Source of the DNA: Armadillidium nasatum
Lineage: Eukaryota > Arthropoda > Malacostraca > Isopoda > Armadillidiidae
NCBI GenBank assembly: GCA_009176605.1
Contig: SEYY01000510.1
Coordinates: 15,837-79,836 of the forward strand
Length of the DNA: 64,000 bases
Direction of reading: 5' to 3'
Below the pieces are notes generated by a model that saw nothing but the letters and a program-made list of their open reading frames with translations, was not told the origin of the DNA and did not search any database. The translations under genes were made by a program, and so were the position numbers. Positions 31,670-49,318 of the stretch are shown here, in pieces; the stretch's first letter is position 1, and each line of letters starts with the position of its first letter.

Positions 31670-32642
31670 AGTGGTTGATTCCCAGTAATGTGACATATAG
31701 AACGAATATAAATAAATAAATAAATAGAAAATTTTTAAGTAAGAACATAAATAAATAGTCATACATAAAATTTTTTTTACATAGGTCTAGACCTACATCG
31801 TGATCGCAAATTCGCTTGCAGAAACTATAAAAAACAATAAGATATAAAACAAACCAGAAATTAAATTTACAATAACTGTGTTTATGAAGTATTAAAATAT
31901 GCAGAATTTTTCTCCTATAATATTGAACTAAAAAAACAGTGTTTATGGGAAATTAATGGTATTTTTAAGAAAATTTATATTACTTTAAGCCTAGTATTGG
32001 AAATAAGCAAAAGCAAAAGCTATTCTACCCTGTAACAAGCTATAATTGGTAATAGTTTAGCTTGGGTGAGTCAAAAATTTCTTAACTTTTCATCATTCAT
32101 ATCAAATAAAAAGTGACTTATAGTAACAGTGCATCAGTAAACAGTGATATTTAATAAAATAAAATAACAATTAAATAAATTTTGAAAACAGTATTAATAA
32201 TAAAGATAAATAAATATATCACTAAATAAAGAATTAATAGAAATTCTAGCCTAGCATAACTGTTCTTTATGCAGCATTGGGCTCTTACATAAAATTACAA
32301 TACAAACTTGCTTTTATGTAGAAATTAATAGACATTTTATGAAAATTTCAATTGCCTTAGCCTAACCTGAAAATAAGCAGGCTCAGTTATTCTATAAAAA
32401 GTACATGGTTATACTTTAGCCTAGCGGCCTTAAAACATTTTTTTAAAAGTTTATCAGGTATCAAATGAAAAGTTATTTATAAGTGACAGTGAATTAGTAA
32501 ACTTTAATATTTAATAAAATATTTAAGTAACTTTCGAAAACAATTAATAATAATTATAATAAATACATAAGTAAATAATTAAATATATGGGTGCTAGAAC
32601 AGCATAAATATAAAGAATAAATTTTGAAATAAAACACTGTTG

Positions 32643-32756
<114 letters not shown>

Positions 32757-33340
32757 ATAGAAATAATATATATAAGGCACTATATAAATAAAAAAAAAAA
32801 AAAAAATATAAAATAGAAAATAAGGACGATATTAGCAATACGATGCCTTCAATAATAGAAATAGGAATAACAATAACAACAGTTTAGAGCCTTCGGCTTC
32901 TGGCATTTCAATAACTCCCCTGGAAGATGATACTGAAGCTCGAACTAATGAAACCAATAACAGAGGCAAAGGAAGGCAAACTCAACAAACTTCAGAAAGA
33001 AGTTCTTCCAGTGACAGTTCATCTTCCAGAAGTCCGTCACCTCAAAATAGGAAAACTCTTACTACACAAGATTTACCAAAATTTGATAAGAGAGATATAG
33101 AAAGTTGGTTAAACAGAGTGGAATGGCTTTTCCTGCTTTATATTGTGAATAAGCCTATTGAGAGAACTCAACTTATCGGACCATTGTTGCCAGCTGCCAT
33201 TATATCCAAAATTCAACCACCTTTAACCGAAAATACTTACGACGAGTTGAAAAAAGTTTTGAGAGCTACATATGCACCTTCAGCCCGGGAAAGAGTTACA
33301 GACTTGTTTCAACAGAAATTAAAACCTGGTGAAAAACCCT

Positions 33341-33440
33341 NNNNNNNNNNNNNNNNNNNNNNNNNNNNNNNNNNNNNNNNNNNNNNNNNNNNNNNNNNNN
33401 NNNNNNNNNNNNNNNNNNNNNNNNNNNNNNNNNNNNNNNN
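33341..33440. other. Assembly gap (100 N)
   Basis: Exactly 100 undetermined bases, the usual placeholder for a gap of unknown size, inside G1 copy 2. Confidence 0.99.
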
Positions 33441-33449
33441 CAATTTATT

Positions 33450-33489
<40 letters not shown>

Positions 33490-33571
33490 TAATGTAGTAG
33501 GTTGGGTGTTCAGGTATGAATCTCCAAGTAAACTGGTTACTTGGAAATTCATTCTCTGGAAGTCACCATCT

Positions 33572-34093
<522 letters not shown>

Positions 34094-34783
34094 CTCTGGA
34101 GGGCAAAGGCCAGAGGCTAATTAAAATTTCTACCAGAGTTAGGGAGAAAATCGGAAACCTGTTAAAATTAAAGACCGACAAGTTACGATACACGGCGTTT
34201 GAGGGTGTGTAAGGCATAGGAAGTTGGGATAATAGATGAAGGGAGAGTGTTTCAGACTTTACAAGTAGAGCACATGTACGATTGAGCATAGCAGTTAAGT
34301 CTCTGGTCAGAGAATTGGACAGAGAAAGGAGGAGACTGTGTAGAAAGACGTGTCGCACGAGACCTTCCCAATGGAGGAGGTATGCAAAGAGAGTTCAGAA
34401 GAAGTGTCCATAGTATACAGTGAGTGATGCAATAATTCGATGGGCAGAAAGAGACTAGAGAAAATTAGAGAGAGCTGGAGAGTTTATAAAATGTAAAGCC
34501 CTTGATTTCACCTTTTCAAGGAGAGCTGTATGAGTGGAACCACCCCAGATGTGTGAGGCATACTCCATACAGGTGCGAACAACATCACTATAAAGAGCAA
34601 GTAACTGGGGTGGAGTGAAGAAATCCTGAAGGTGTCTCAGAACACCTAACCTCTTAGAAGCTTGCTTAGAAAGATAAGTAATGTATTTTCAAAAAGGATC
34701 ACAAGAAAAAGAAAAACAAAGAATATTAAGTAGATAAGAAGGTTTGAGTTGTGTGTTTTCAAAGAAGATATCATTGTGTAGAA

Positions 34784-35140
<357 letters not shown>

Positions 35141-36752
35141 GTGTAGAAGATTGTGTCTAGTAGAGAGATGGAGGAATTCAGTTTTGGTGGAATTGAAAAC
35201 AATCATGTTTTCTCTGCACCAATTTGAAAAGTGTGACATATCAGAGGTCAGTTGCTCTAAGGCTACCTTCCTTGCGTCAATTAACTGCTGTTGGGAGGGA
35301 CGCCTTTCAAATTGAAGAGTAATGAAGGGTGGAGTCATCAGCATAGGAGTGGATAGGAGATGAAGTAACTGGAAGAAGGTTATTTATGAAAAGCAGAAAG
35401 TGTTGGAGATAAAACATCCTTCAGGAACATCACTATTAATAGATAAAAGGATGAACGGTGGCAGTCTATAACAGCTGCTATAGAACGACCGGAAAGGAAA
35501 TTAGAGAGAAGGACAAATTCCGAAAGAAGGAAGTATGGAAATCTAAGCTTTGTGCCAGACTCTATAGAATGTTTTCGATAAGATTAGAAGAATTGAGATG
35601 CTTCCAAATCTTCCTGTTAAGAAAAGATTCTAAAACTTTTGAAAGAACAGAGGTTAAAGAAATGAGGAAATAGTTAGAGGGTTGAGAGTGGTCCCCTTTC
35701 TTCGGCACAGGCTGAATGAGTGCACATTTCCAGCAAGAAGAGAAGGTTGAAAACAGACAGATGAAAAAGGTTACCAAGGCAGGGTGCAAGGTCGAAAGCA
35801 CAAGTTTAGTGAACCACAGGAGAGATACCATCAGGATCGCACGTCTTCTTATTGTTAAGCTCAGCGAGAGTAGAAATGACATCTTTAGAAGAAATTACAA
35901 ATTTAGTCATAAATCAGTTGGAGGTGGTTAAAAGAGGAGGAATAGCTGCGGAATCATCGTAGGTAGAGTTAGAGGCAAAAGTTTGGGTGAAGAGTTCAGC
36001 TTTAGCAGAAAGTAAAACTGCAGTTGTGCCATCAGAAGATACTAGAGGAGGGAAAGAGGGAGAAGCAAAGTTAAAGTCGACCTTTTTTGCAAAATGCAAG
36101 AAAGGACGTGGGAAAGAAGAATCAGAAAGATCATTGCATTTTAAATGGAGAAATGAGTTTTTGGTGTTACGAATTTAAACAATTCCTGGATAAATTATAA
36201 GTTGCTAGAGTTTCTGAGTTTAAAGATAACGGTAGTCCCTGAAGGCAGCATCCCTGCGGCAAATAGCACGAGAACAAGCAGAGTTAAACCAAGATTTGTT
36301 AGGTTTAGTTGAAGGGAAAGAATATGGAATGTACGCCTCCATGCCCGATGGAATGACCTCGGTTATGCGTTCTGCACACATTCCATAGGAAAGCAGAAAA
36401 GTACAACTGAAGTCAGACCAGTTAATTAGTGGCATGGAAATGCCAGAAACGACTCCTCGCCGAATTCGGGTGCCGTTCTTGCGGAAGACTTGAAGAGACA
36501 GGACAGTACACTAAGATAAAAAGAAGATTGGATGAAACCAGAGGAGGAAAGAGTTTAACAGTGTAAGGAGAAGGATTAGAAGTTAGGAAAAGATCAAGTA
36601 TAGTGGGTTCATCACCAAGATGGTTAGGGATATGGGTATGGAGATGCAGTAATTCTTCAAGGTTGTTCTGGATAGGAAATTGGTAGGCGAGTTCACCAGC
36701 TGGATAATGAGAATTAGATGAAAGCCACTTGCGGTGGTTAACATTGAAATCA

Positions 36753-38690
<1,938 letters not shown>

Positions 38691-39181
38691 TGGCATATTT
38701 AATTTTGGGTTTTTGGCAGAAAATTCTTAGAGTGAGTTCCAAGAATAACCAACTTTTCTGTGTATGTCTTTATTGAAAGGGGGAGTGAGGACTGCACTTG
38801 CTCTATTAAGGCTCCAGGGAGGGAGGGATTTTGACCCGTCATTAGGGTAGCAGAGGTGATCCCTTCTGAGTTCAATGGGGAAGTTCTTAATTAAACATAA
38901 CACTAGGGGGAGAAGATCCAACCAATAATTTTGTACTTCCAACTCATCCGACAGCATGGCTTGCAGTCCTCAATAGGGTTCTATTCTATGAGAGTTTTCA
39001 ATGAGGCCATTACTCTGAGGGATATAGGCAGAAGTAAAGTTATGCCAGGATTTCAGGTCCTCACAAACACTTTTGAATAAATTGAAGGTAAACTGTCCTC
39101 CACAATCAGAAACATAAGTTCCTTCAACTCTGGCTATGGGTATGAATTCTCTGGTAATTACCAGCCCATACAGCTCTCCTT
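38691..39181 (-). mobile_element. G1-family integrase fragment (fossil)
   Basis: A short minus-strand piece of the G1 pol gene. It reads REFIPIARVEGTYVSDCGGQ, PQSNGLIENSH, MLSDELE.QNYWLDLLPLVL and NDGSKSLPPWSLNRAS, which align with the G1 integrase of copies 1 and 3. No LTRs are attached. It lies between LINE-A sequences, in the opposite orientation to the full-length G1 copies. Confidence 0.8.
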
Positions 39182-40521
<1,340 letters not shown>

Positions 40522-40783
40522 CAGTTTCGAGGCCTGTCATGCGATGGTGGTTGATAAAAATTTTCAACGGCACATAAAAGACGCTCACTTGGAGGAGTTG
40601 GAACAGGAAGTCTGATCAATGAAGGGTCAATGGGTTTGTATTTGTTGTCCTCTGGTTTTATGAGAGGAGTCATAAGACCTGCAGGAAGCTCAAAATATGG
40701 GACAGAAGGTATTAAATTCTCCTTTGAATCATCTGTAGGGAATCCCGGAGGTGGTTTGCTAAAATCTACTACTGGTACAGACC
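40522..40783 (-). CDS. CHERP: CHERP homologue, internal exon (PPSERLL region)
   Basis: This is an internal coding exon of a homologue of CHERP, a nuclear SR-related protein that associates with the U2 snRNP and influences splice-site choice. The minus-strand translation contains DFSKPPPGFP, VPYFELPAGLM, YKPIDPSLIRLP, PPSERLLCAVENFY and PPSHDRPRN. These match in order the segment just before the RS domain of animal CHERP, as recalled from the human protein. The acceptor is a pyrimidine-rich tract ending in CAG just upstream (40784-40786). The donor GTAAGA starts at 40521. The exon enters in phase 1, leaves in phase 2, and has 262 bases, consistent with those phases. The split last codon joins the next exon as TG|C, giving Cys where human CHERP has Ser. 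No frameshift or stop is seen. Earlier exons (SURP, CID, Pro-rich) were not found in the window. Confidence 0.9.
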
Positions 40784-40786
40784 CTG

Positions 40787-42374
40787 CCAAAAAATACAAA
40801 TGTTTACAAAAATATTGAGAAATTCTAAGTTTTTAATTATTCAGGTAAACAAATTACAAAATAAGGACAAACTCTAAAAATTTCAATGTAAATTATAAAA
40901 TTTATCAATCTTTTTATGAGTTAAATATGATAAAGAAACAAATATTAATTTGCATTTTTTTAACAGTTGCAAATCTGATGAAAAAAATAAAAAAAATAAA
41001 AAATGAATATTCCCATGCTCTTCAATTATAAACAAAAAAAATGTTAAATGAATAGTGAAAGTAAACATTGTGTTGGAATCCTCTATACTGACACAACTAA
41101 TTCCAATTTCAACACCATGTTTATTTTTTCCATTAATGTTCCTTCAGTGACCAACTCAATGCCAAACAAAATCTCCAAGGAAATTCAAAATCAAATCATA
41201 ATTCAACAATCCTTTGTTAATAAAATGGAACAACTGGTAAATTAAATATCGAATTTAAAAATAAATCATCCCCATCTAATGTAACCTTTCCTGCATTCAT
41301 CTCAAAGTACATCATCCTCACCAAGAAGATACATTTCCCCAAATACCTGCTTCAATCTTGATGTAACCTCTCACCCCATGGGAATTTCCATACACTATTC
41401 TCATCTCAATCTACATCTTGATGTAAATTTCCCTGCCAATCTCCAACTATTTTAATATCACTAAAAGTTTTCATAACAAGGAGATGCAATTTTTTTAAGT
41501 ACAATAATTTAAAATACCAGAATGTGTAAGACTACACTTTGTCTAGATCTGCATCTCCTAACCCGTATTCTTAATCCAGACCAGCTCCCCCTAAACTTTT
41601 AAGCATTGCCAAACTAACAGGAAAAGAGTATATATAGGTGCTGGATGTCCTCCCTAAAAGCTGATTGAACCATTGCTGTTACTACTCAGAAAATAATGAT
41701 AAGGATAATAATAATAATAAAATAGTTATAATAGTAATACTTTTGATGGAAATAATTTGAATTTTTTTTTCTGATGTAGGTTCATATATTTCAGTTCTTA
41801 TGCCTAATGAAGAAAGGCATATTCCGTCAGTGACAAACTAATTAGCAGTTAACAGGAGTGTAATCCCCGTCTATGCCCTTAAATCCTTAACAATTGATTT
41901 TGGTTTCTCTACTACCTTCATTTCTCAAGAACTTTGGCTACCAAGGTCTCCTGACATTATCCAGCTAGATAAGCCACAATCCACATACTCTCAAACAACA
42001 AAAAGACAATATTTGCCATGCAACTGGCGTTGGTGTCAATTTCTATAAGACAGAAAAGTGTGTGAAGGCATGTCTTTATGCTAATAGCAATCATTTCCAA
42101 CACTTGGTGTGATGTTAGCATGATTCTCACACACCAAGGTTTGTTTGTGACATTTTATTAACTTATGACCACTATTTTGATATCTATGAGCACATATCCA
42201 GGGCAGAGAGGGAGTGGGGCTCCTTGTATTATACTATATATTAAAATTATATATATTTACACATTTAAATAAAGAATGAAAAAAACTTGAATTTTTCCTT
42301 ATTATAAAATTGTAAAATCTATGAAAATGTTTCAAAATATATTTTTTCAATTTCATCATTGTTCATTAAAATTA

Positions 42375-42378
<4 letters not shown>
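40787..42378. other. Sequence upstream of the CHERP exon, nothing recognised
   Basis: Probably intronic. It includes an (AAT)n-like run near 41704-41720. The open frame at 41048-41245 has no recognisable motif and is not called. No further CHERP exon was recognised here. Confidence 0.5.

Positions 42379-42461
<83 letters not shown>
42379..42461. repeat. (AT)n microsatellite, left flank of G1 copy 3
   Basis: Ends exactly at the TGGAGTAAAG start of the 5' LTR. Confidence 0.97.
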
Positions 42462-42464
<3 letters not shown>

Positions 42465-42873
42465 AGTAAAGTTGTATTGAAAATAATTGCTTTTTGTAAA
42501 TATAATTTAATTAAAATAATATCGAAAAAAAGGGACGATATCGAGTATATCGATATCGTGCATGCCCAATGCCCACATATATCAATGTTATGTCACTGTA
42601 AGAATTTTTTAGAAACATAAAGCCGGTAAAACAACACGCTTGTGAATTGTAACTTGAAAATTTGTAAATGACTGTGAAAATCAAAATATTATATAAAATA
42701 AATAGTACAAAAGCACAAAAATATTTCACTACGCCATTATATAATTTAAGATAACAAATCTATTGACAAGGTAAGAGAAATACAAAATTTTTATATACGA
42801 ACAACAAAGTAAGCTTTAGGACGGCGCATACCCTAAGCTAGCATTCATCAATTCAGAGAGCCTTAATTTTGCA
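42462..42873 (+). repeat. 5' LTR of G1 copy 3
   Basis: TG...CA, 412 bp, with ATCGATATCG-type dyads as in the other G1 LTRs. Confidence 0.92.
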
Positions 42874-43835
42874 AGTGGTTGATTCCAGAGTGGCAATATA
42901 GAACGAATATAAAATAAATAAATAAATAGGAAGTTTTTGAATAAGAAAATAAATAAATAAAGTCATACATAACAATTTGTTATGAAGGCCTAGACCTACA
43001 TCGTGAAATAGGGCCAACTTACTCTAGCTTCTAAATTGGTTATTATGCAGAATTTAGCTCTCCCATAATATTGAAGAAAAAAACGATTTTTATGGAAAAT
43101 TACTGGTACTTTTAGAAAAATTTAAATTATTTTAGGCCTAAAGTTGGAAATGAAATAGGGACTATTCTAGTCTAGCCTATAACCTAGTATTTGTGTAGAA
43201 TATTGCTCTCACTTACATTTAAAAATAAAACTGCCTTTTTCTTAAGAATTAATAGACATTTGATGAAAATTAAAATTACTTTAGGCCTAGTATTGGAAAT
43301 AAGATAGAACAAAGTGACTCTACCTTATAACACCAAATTATGGTAATTGTTTAGTTTGTACTCTGCAAAGTTTCATAAGTTTACATCACTAATATGCAAT
43401 GAAAAGTGATTTGTAGTGAAAAGTGCTTTAGTAACTGTGATTTTTAATAAAATAAATAACTTTTAAATAAATTTTGAAAACAGTATTAATAATAAAGATA
43501 AATAAATACATCACTAAATAAAGAATTAATAGAAATTCTAGCCTAGCCTCATAAACTGTTCTTTATGCAACATTGGGCTCTTACATAAAATTACAATATA
43601 AACTTGCTTTTATGTAGAAATTAATAGACATTTTATGAAAATTTCAATTGCCTTAGCCTAACCTGAAAATAAGCAGGCTAAGTTATTCTATAAAAAGTAC
43701 ATGGTGATACTTTAGCATAGCACCCTTAAAATTTTTTTTAAAGTTTATCAGTGTATCAAATGAAAAGTTATTTATAAGGACAGTTATCTATAAGCTGTGA
43801 TATTTAATAATCTAAATAACATTGACTTAACTTTG

Positions 43836-43837
<2 letters not shown>

Positions 43838-43874
<37 letters not shown>
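43838..43874. repeat. Poly-A run in G1 leader
   Basis: A 37-base A-run at the leader site that has become (AT)n in copy 1 and A-run plus (AT)n in copy 2. Confidence 0.9.
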
Positions 43875-43876
<2 letters not shown>

Positions 43877-44061
43877 GAAATAAATAAATAAAACTAAATA
43901 GATAAATATATGTATAGTAAGGACTATAATACACAATTCTACGATGCCTTCAAGAACTGTTGTTAATGCCATAGCCCCTTTTTCTACAAGAACAAGAGAC
44001 CTTACACCACCACCTTCAATTTCCTCCCTCGCTCGAGAAGTGGCTAACCTATCCACTCAAC

Positions 44062-44905
44062 ATAGGAACATAGGAAAATAGAGACAGTTAGAAGCCACAA
44101 GGGCCTATCGAGACTGTCCCAGTCCAAACAAATAATAACAATAACAATACTAACACATGCACGAAGGACTAGGTCTATCCCATCCTAGTTATCAGTTCAT
44201 TCATGCATAGTCATGCATAGATAAAAGTAAAACTAAACCCCATTACACATGCAATACTCAATGAACCATCACCCACTAAAAACTGCCCTTAGTCATAGGT
44301 TGATCTGTTGATCCAAAAATTCATATATACCCGCCGATTTGGCTTAGTCAGATTATTCTATATAATACCCAAACCATCCATATATATCTATCTAGCCCCC
44401 TTTTAAATTTGACAAGAGAATCACAGTCAACAATCTCTTGTGGCAAGTCATTCCAAAAATTAACAACTCTATTACTGAAAGAGTACTTTCTTAGATCGAG
44501 ATGGCATGGCTTCTTTTTAATTTTCTTATTATGTCCTCTAGTTACTCTTCCACGGTCCACTATAAAGTATTTTTCAATCTCTGTATTACTGTCAGATGCA
44601 AATATTTTGTAAACTTGTATCATATTCCCCTCTGAGAAATCTCCTTTCAACTGAGAACATTCCTAACTCCTTCAACCTCTCTTCATAGCTCTTATTTTCA
44701 AAGCCAGAAATCATCCTTGTTGCTCGACGTTGTACTCTCTCCAGCATATCTATGTCTTTTCTTAAATGAGGAGCCCAAACCTGTGCACAATACTCTAATG
44801 CTGGCCTGACATAGCTATTATATAGTTTGCTTATAACCTCTTTGCTCTTGTAAACTACATTGCGATTAATTATACCTAACATCTTATTAGCTTTATTCCT
44901 TGCTT
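44062..44905 (-). mobile_element. CR1-type LINE 3' end inside G1 copy 3
   Basis: Minus-strand frames give YNSYVRPALEYCAQVWAPHL, DMLERVQRRATRMI, YEERLKELGMFSVERRFLRG, then VTRGHNKKIKKKP, YSFSNRVVNFWNDLPQEIV and FKRGLDRYI. This is the conserved C-terminal region of CR1/L2-like LINEs. The 3' terminus ends in two direct TTCCTATG octamers, the style of tail typical of CR1. One frame shift lies near 44620. Its 5' side runs into an assembly gap, so whether it truly inserted into G1 copy 3 or was joined there by assembly is unclear. Confidence 0.82.
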
Positions 44906-45005
44906 NNNNNNNNNNNNNNNNNNNNNNNNNNNNNNNNNNNNNNNNNNNNNNNNNNNNNNNNNNNNNNNNNNNNNNNNNNNNNNNNNNNNNNNNNNNNNNN
45001 NNNNN
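44906..45005. other. Assembly gap (100 N)
   Basis: Exactly 100 undetermined bases inside G1 copy 3, between the CR1-type LINE and pol. Confidence 0.99.
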
Positions 45006-46974
45006 CTCAAAGGAGAGTAAAATGGAATCCTGAAGCTGAAGAAGCTCTTAATCTAGCAAAACTTACTTTTAAAAATGCTACTCCTTTGGGGTTTCCTTCT
45101 AATAGTGCCAAAATATCAATTTTCACAGATGCCAGTCAGACAGCCTTGGCTGGTGTAGTAGTTTCGACCGAAAATGAAAAAACTGTTCCACTTGGATTCT
45201 ATAGTTATAAATTAAACCCAACTGAAATGAGCTATAGTATTTTTAGCAAGGAACTCCTTGCCTTGGTTAAAACTGTGAAAAAATTTCAACATATCGTAGA
45301 AGGACGAAAGGTAGATGTGTTTTGTGACAATCTCTCAGTCACACAGTCACTTAAAAAAGAGACTGATGCTAATCACTTGCTTGCAAGGGAGCAGCGTTAC
45401 CTAACTTTCTTGTCTGAATATGATTTGAACATAACTCATATTAAATCTGAAGATAATATTATGGCTGATTATTTGAGCAGAAATCCTGCTGAGCAGCCAA
45501 CTCCCAGTTCACTGAAATTACCAGCTCCTTCAAATACTGCAGAAAATGCAGATGCAACAAGCCATTCACTCCAACTTGGAAGAGAAGACACTGTTACAGA
45601 AGTCCTTCCTGAAGCAATCTGCGATGAAGCATTGGTCACACCAGAGCTTTCTCCACAGCAGGATTCTTTAATAGAGGATGACTGTCATTCACTGTCATCT
45701 ATTTTCCATATTTCATCCAGTGAAGTGTTTAAACTATTTCAGTGTAAAATTGATTATAAAGAACTTCAAACAGCACAAGAAACAGATGTGCAACTTCAAA
45801 AATATTTAAATAAGCAAGAAAATACTAATCTCAAGCTGACCAAGCGAAACTATTATTATAAAAATGACTTACTGTCTTTGGTTGTTGATGAATCTATTCC
45901 ACTTTCACCTCGTGTTTTTGTTCCTGAATCTTTCATTATACCTGTTATTTCTTATTCGCATTCACTTGGGCATTTTGGAGTCAAGAAAACTCTGGCATCT
46001 CTAAGGAAGCGCTTTGTATGGAAGGATATGCCAAAATACACAAAGCAGTTTGTTCTAAGTTGTGATTCATGTCAGAGATCTAAATCATTATGCAAAATAA
46101 GCCCACCATATGAATCTTACCAGCCAGTTTCGGCAAAATTTCAGGTGGTTCATATAGATATTCTTAAAATGCCTGCATGTAAAAATTATAAATATCTTTT
46201 AACTTTAATTGATAGATTTTCTCGCTATCTCTTTGCTTTCCCACTGAAAAACATAGAAACCTCTACAATTGTGGAGACAATTACAAGGGAGTTCTTGCCC
46301 ATAGCTGGAGTGGTAGGAACTTATGTTTCGGATCGTGGTGGACAATTTACTTCTGATTTATTTACAAGTGTTTGTGAGGAGCTAGGATCCCGACATAACT
46401 TTACTTCTGCCTATACCCCTCAGAGTAATGGACTCATAGAAAATTCTCATAGAACACTATTGAGGTCTCTTCGAGCCATGCTGTCGGATGAGTTGGAAGA
46501 TGTTCAGATTTATTGGTTGGATCTCCTTCCCTAGTGCTGTTGTGTTTAAGAACTGCACCATTAAACTCAGAAGGAATAAACCCTGCTATATTAATGATGG
46601 GCCAAAATCCTTCCCTCCCTGGAGCTTTAATAGAACAAGTAGAGTCCTCATTCCCACTTTCAATAAAAACATACACAGAAAAATTGAAATTATTTTTGGG
46701 ACTCCCTCTATCTCCAGAATTTTCTGCCAAAAATCCAAAAATATATGTCCCAAAGAACTTACAAGATGCGAAATTTGTTCTTGTAAAGAACCAACAATAT
46801 GGCAGAAACAAACTAGAAGCAGTATACCATGGTCCCTATCCCATTGTAAAATTTTCCGGTAATAATGTATACATAAAAAAGAATACTAAAGTTCTATGCA
46901 AAAATATTATTAATATTAAACCATATTTTAGTTTAAGTAATGAAAGTGTTGAACAAGAAACAATATGATAAAGA
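45006..46974 (+). pseudogene. pol 3' part of G1 copy 3 (RNase H, integrase, tail)
   Basis: A long frame with RNase H (IFTDASQTALAGVV, YSIFSKELLALVKTV, VFCDNLSVTQSL, HIKSEDNIMADYLSRNP). Integrase follows with HSLGHFGVKKT, CDSCQRSK, LLTLIDRFSRYLFAFPL, GTYVSDRGGQFTSDLF and TPQSNGLIENSHRTLLRSLR. The pol tail reads VPKNLQDAKFVLVKNQQYGRNKLEAVYHGPYP. It is close in sequence to copy 1 and nearly uninterrupted. It is a fossil part of the element. Confidence 0.9.
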
Positions 46975-47219
46975 AATTTAAGGTGCTATATAAATGTATT
47001 TTTGTAATTTTTTTAAAATTTTACATATTTTAAAATTTTTTTATTTACAATTTTTAATGACTACTATTTTGTTAGAATAAGTTTCCTCTACTACTTTAAT
47101 TTCCACTATTTCTTCCAAACTTACTATTCTAACAAATTCATGTAGTAGGTTGGGTGTTCAGGTATGAATCTCCAAGTAACCTGGTTACTTGGAAATTCAT
47201 TCTCTGGAAGTCACCATCT

Positions 47220-48209
<990 letters not shown>

Positions 48210-48360
48210 TGTGGGATTTTCTAACCCCAAATTACGTAATTAATTGTTTAAGCTGCGCCATTTAATTTACACTCAATCACAATTCAGCATGCAAACGAAA
48301 CAAACGATCTCCTCTGGCAAATTACCAGTTAAGTACACATACCACACATTCCTAAATAAC

Positions 48361-48725
48361 CCATATTTTATGTAATTAAGCACCTACACAAATATTTATA
48401 TTTGTGTATGTGGTATCATTCTCATTAATTCATATTTTCATATATTGTAGAAATTTATTGAATAAATCACAAATATTTATATTTGTGTATGAGATAAAAA
48501 TTGTATAATCGAGCACTACACAGATATTTATATGTGTATGCCATTAGATTGTGTTATTGATAGGGATTCATTAATTGCCCCATACATAAATAGTCATTTG
48601 TGTATGAGGTTGCAATTATTGAATAAATCATATACAAATATTTATATTTGTATATGAGACAAAATTTTGTATAATTGAGCACTACACAGATATTTATATC
48701 TTCGTATATTTATATTTTCATATGT
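48361..48725 (+). repeat. Dyad repeats within the putative G2 LTR
   Basis: Four to five copies of an interrupted palindrome like ACAAATATTTATATTTGT or ACACAGATATTTATAT(GTGT), alternating with GTATGAG and ATTGAGCACTACAC, spaced about 60-120 bp. Confidence 0.65.
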
Positions 48726-49318
48726 AACTAATAGTTTGGTTGTGGTCATAACAATTCTGGTTCACACATGTTTTTCCTATTAGTACATGGTTTTTGGATG
48801 TATTTACATTTCAGTAAATTTATATATTAGTGGGGTGTATTTTCATTTAGTAGATAGAATCCTGCATTTTCCTGTAGTTTTTTTTTTTTTAACTGTTCTG
48901 ATTCATGTAAAGTCACGAGAATCATAAGTCATAGGTATTGGAGGTTTCATTGACAATTTTTCTTTGATTCACCCAGGCCACGTGAAGGGTGGAGAAGCTT
49001 GTAACATGAGGATCCTAAAACCAGACATGAGTGTTTAGCTTATCTTGTTGTGTAACTAAAGTAAGAATGAGGGAAGTGCTGTCGACTGTTGAGTCTTTGG
49101 TCTTCATATTGAGAGGGTTGAAGGGTTGTAAAACAAGCAGTATCTCACCTTTACATAATTGGCGACCTTGCCAGGATCCTCCTGTTGGTAGCCTTGTTCT
49201 TGTTCAGATACTCTTGATTTCATCAGTCTTGGGTGTTGCTCTCGTGACAAATCTTTGTAGAATCATCAGTTATTCTTTTCTGTGATTTTTTTTCTTTTGT
49301 TGTGGTGGGTCGTTACTT

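Noticed and set aside
41048-41245. Small plus-strand ORF of 65 residues
   Set aside because: No motif, no splice signals worth naming, and composition like surrounding AT-rich DNA.
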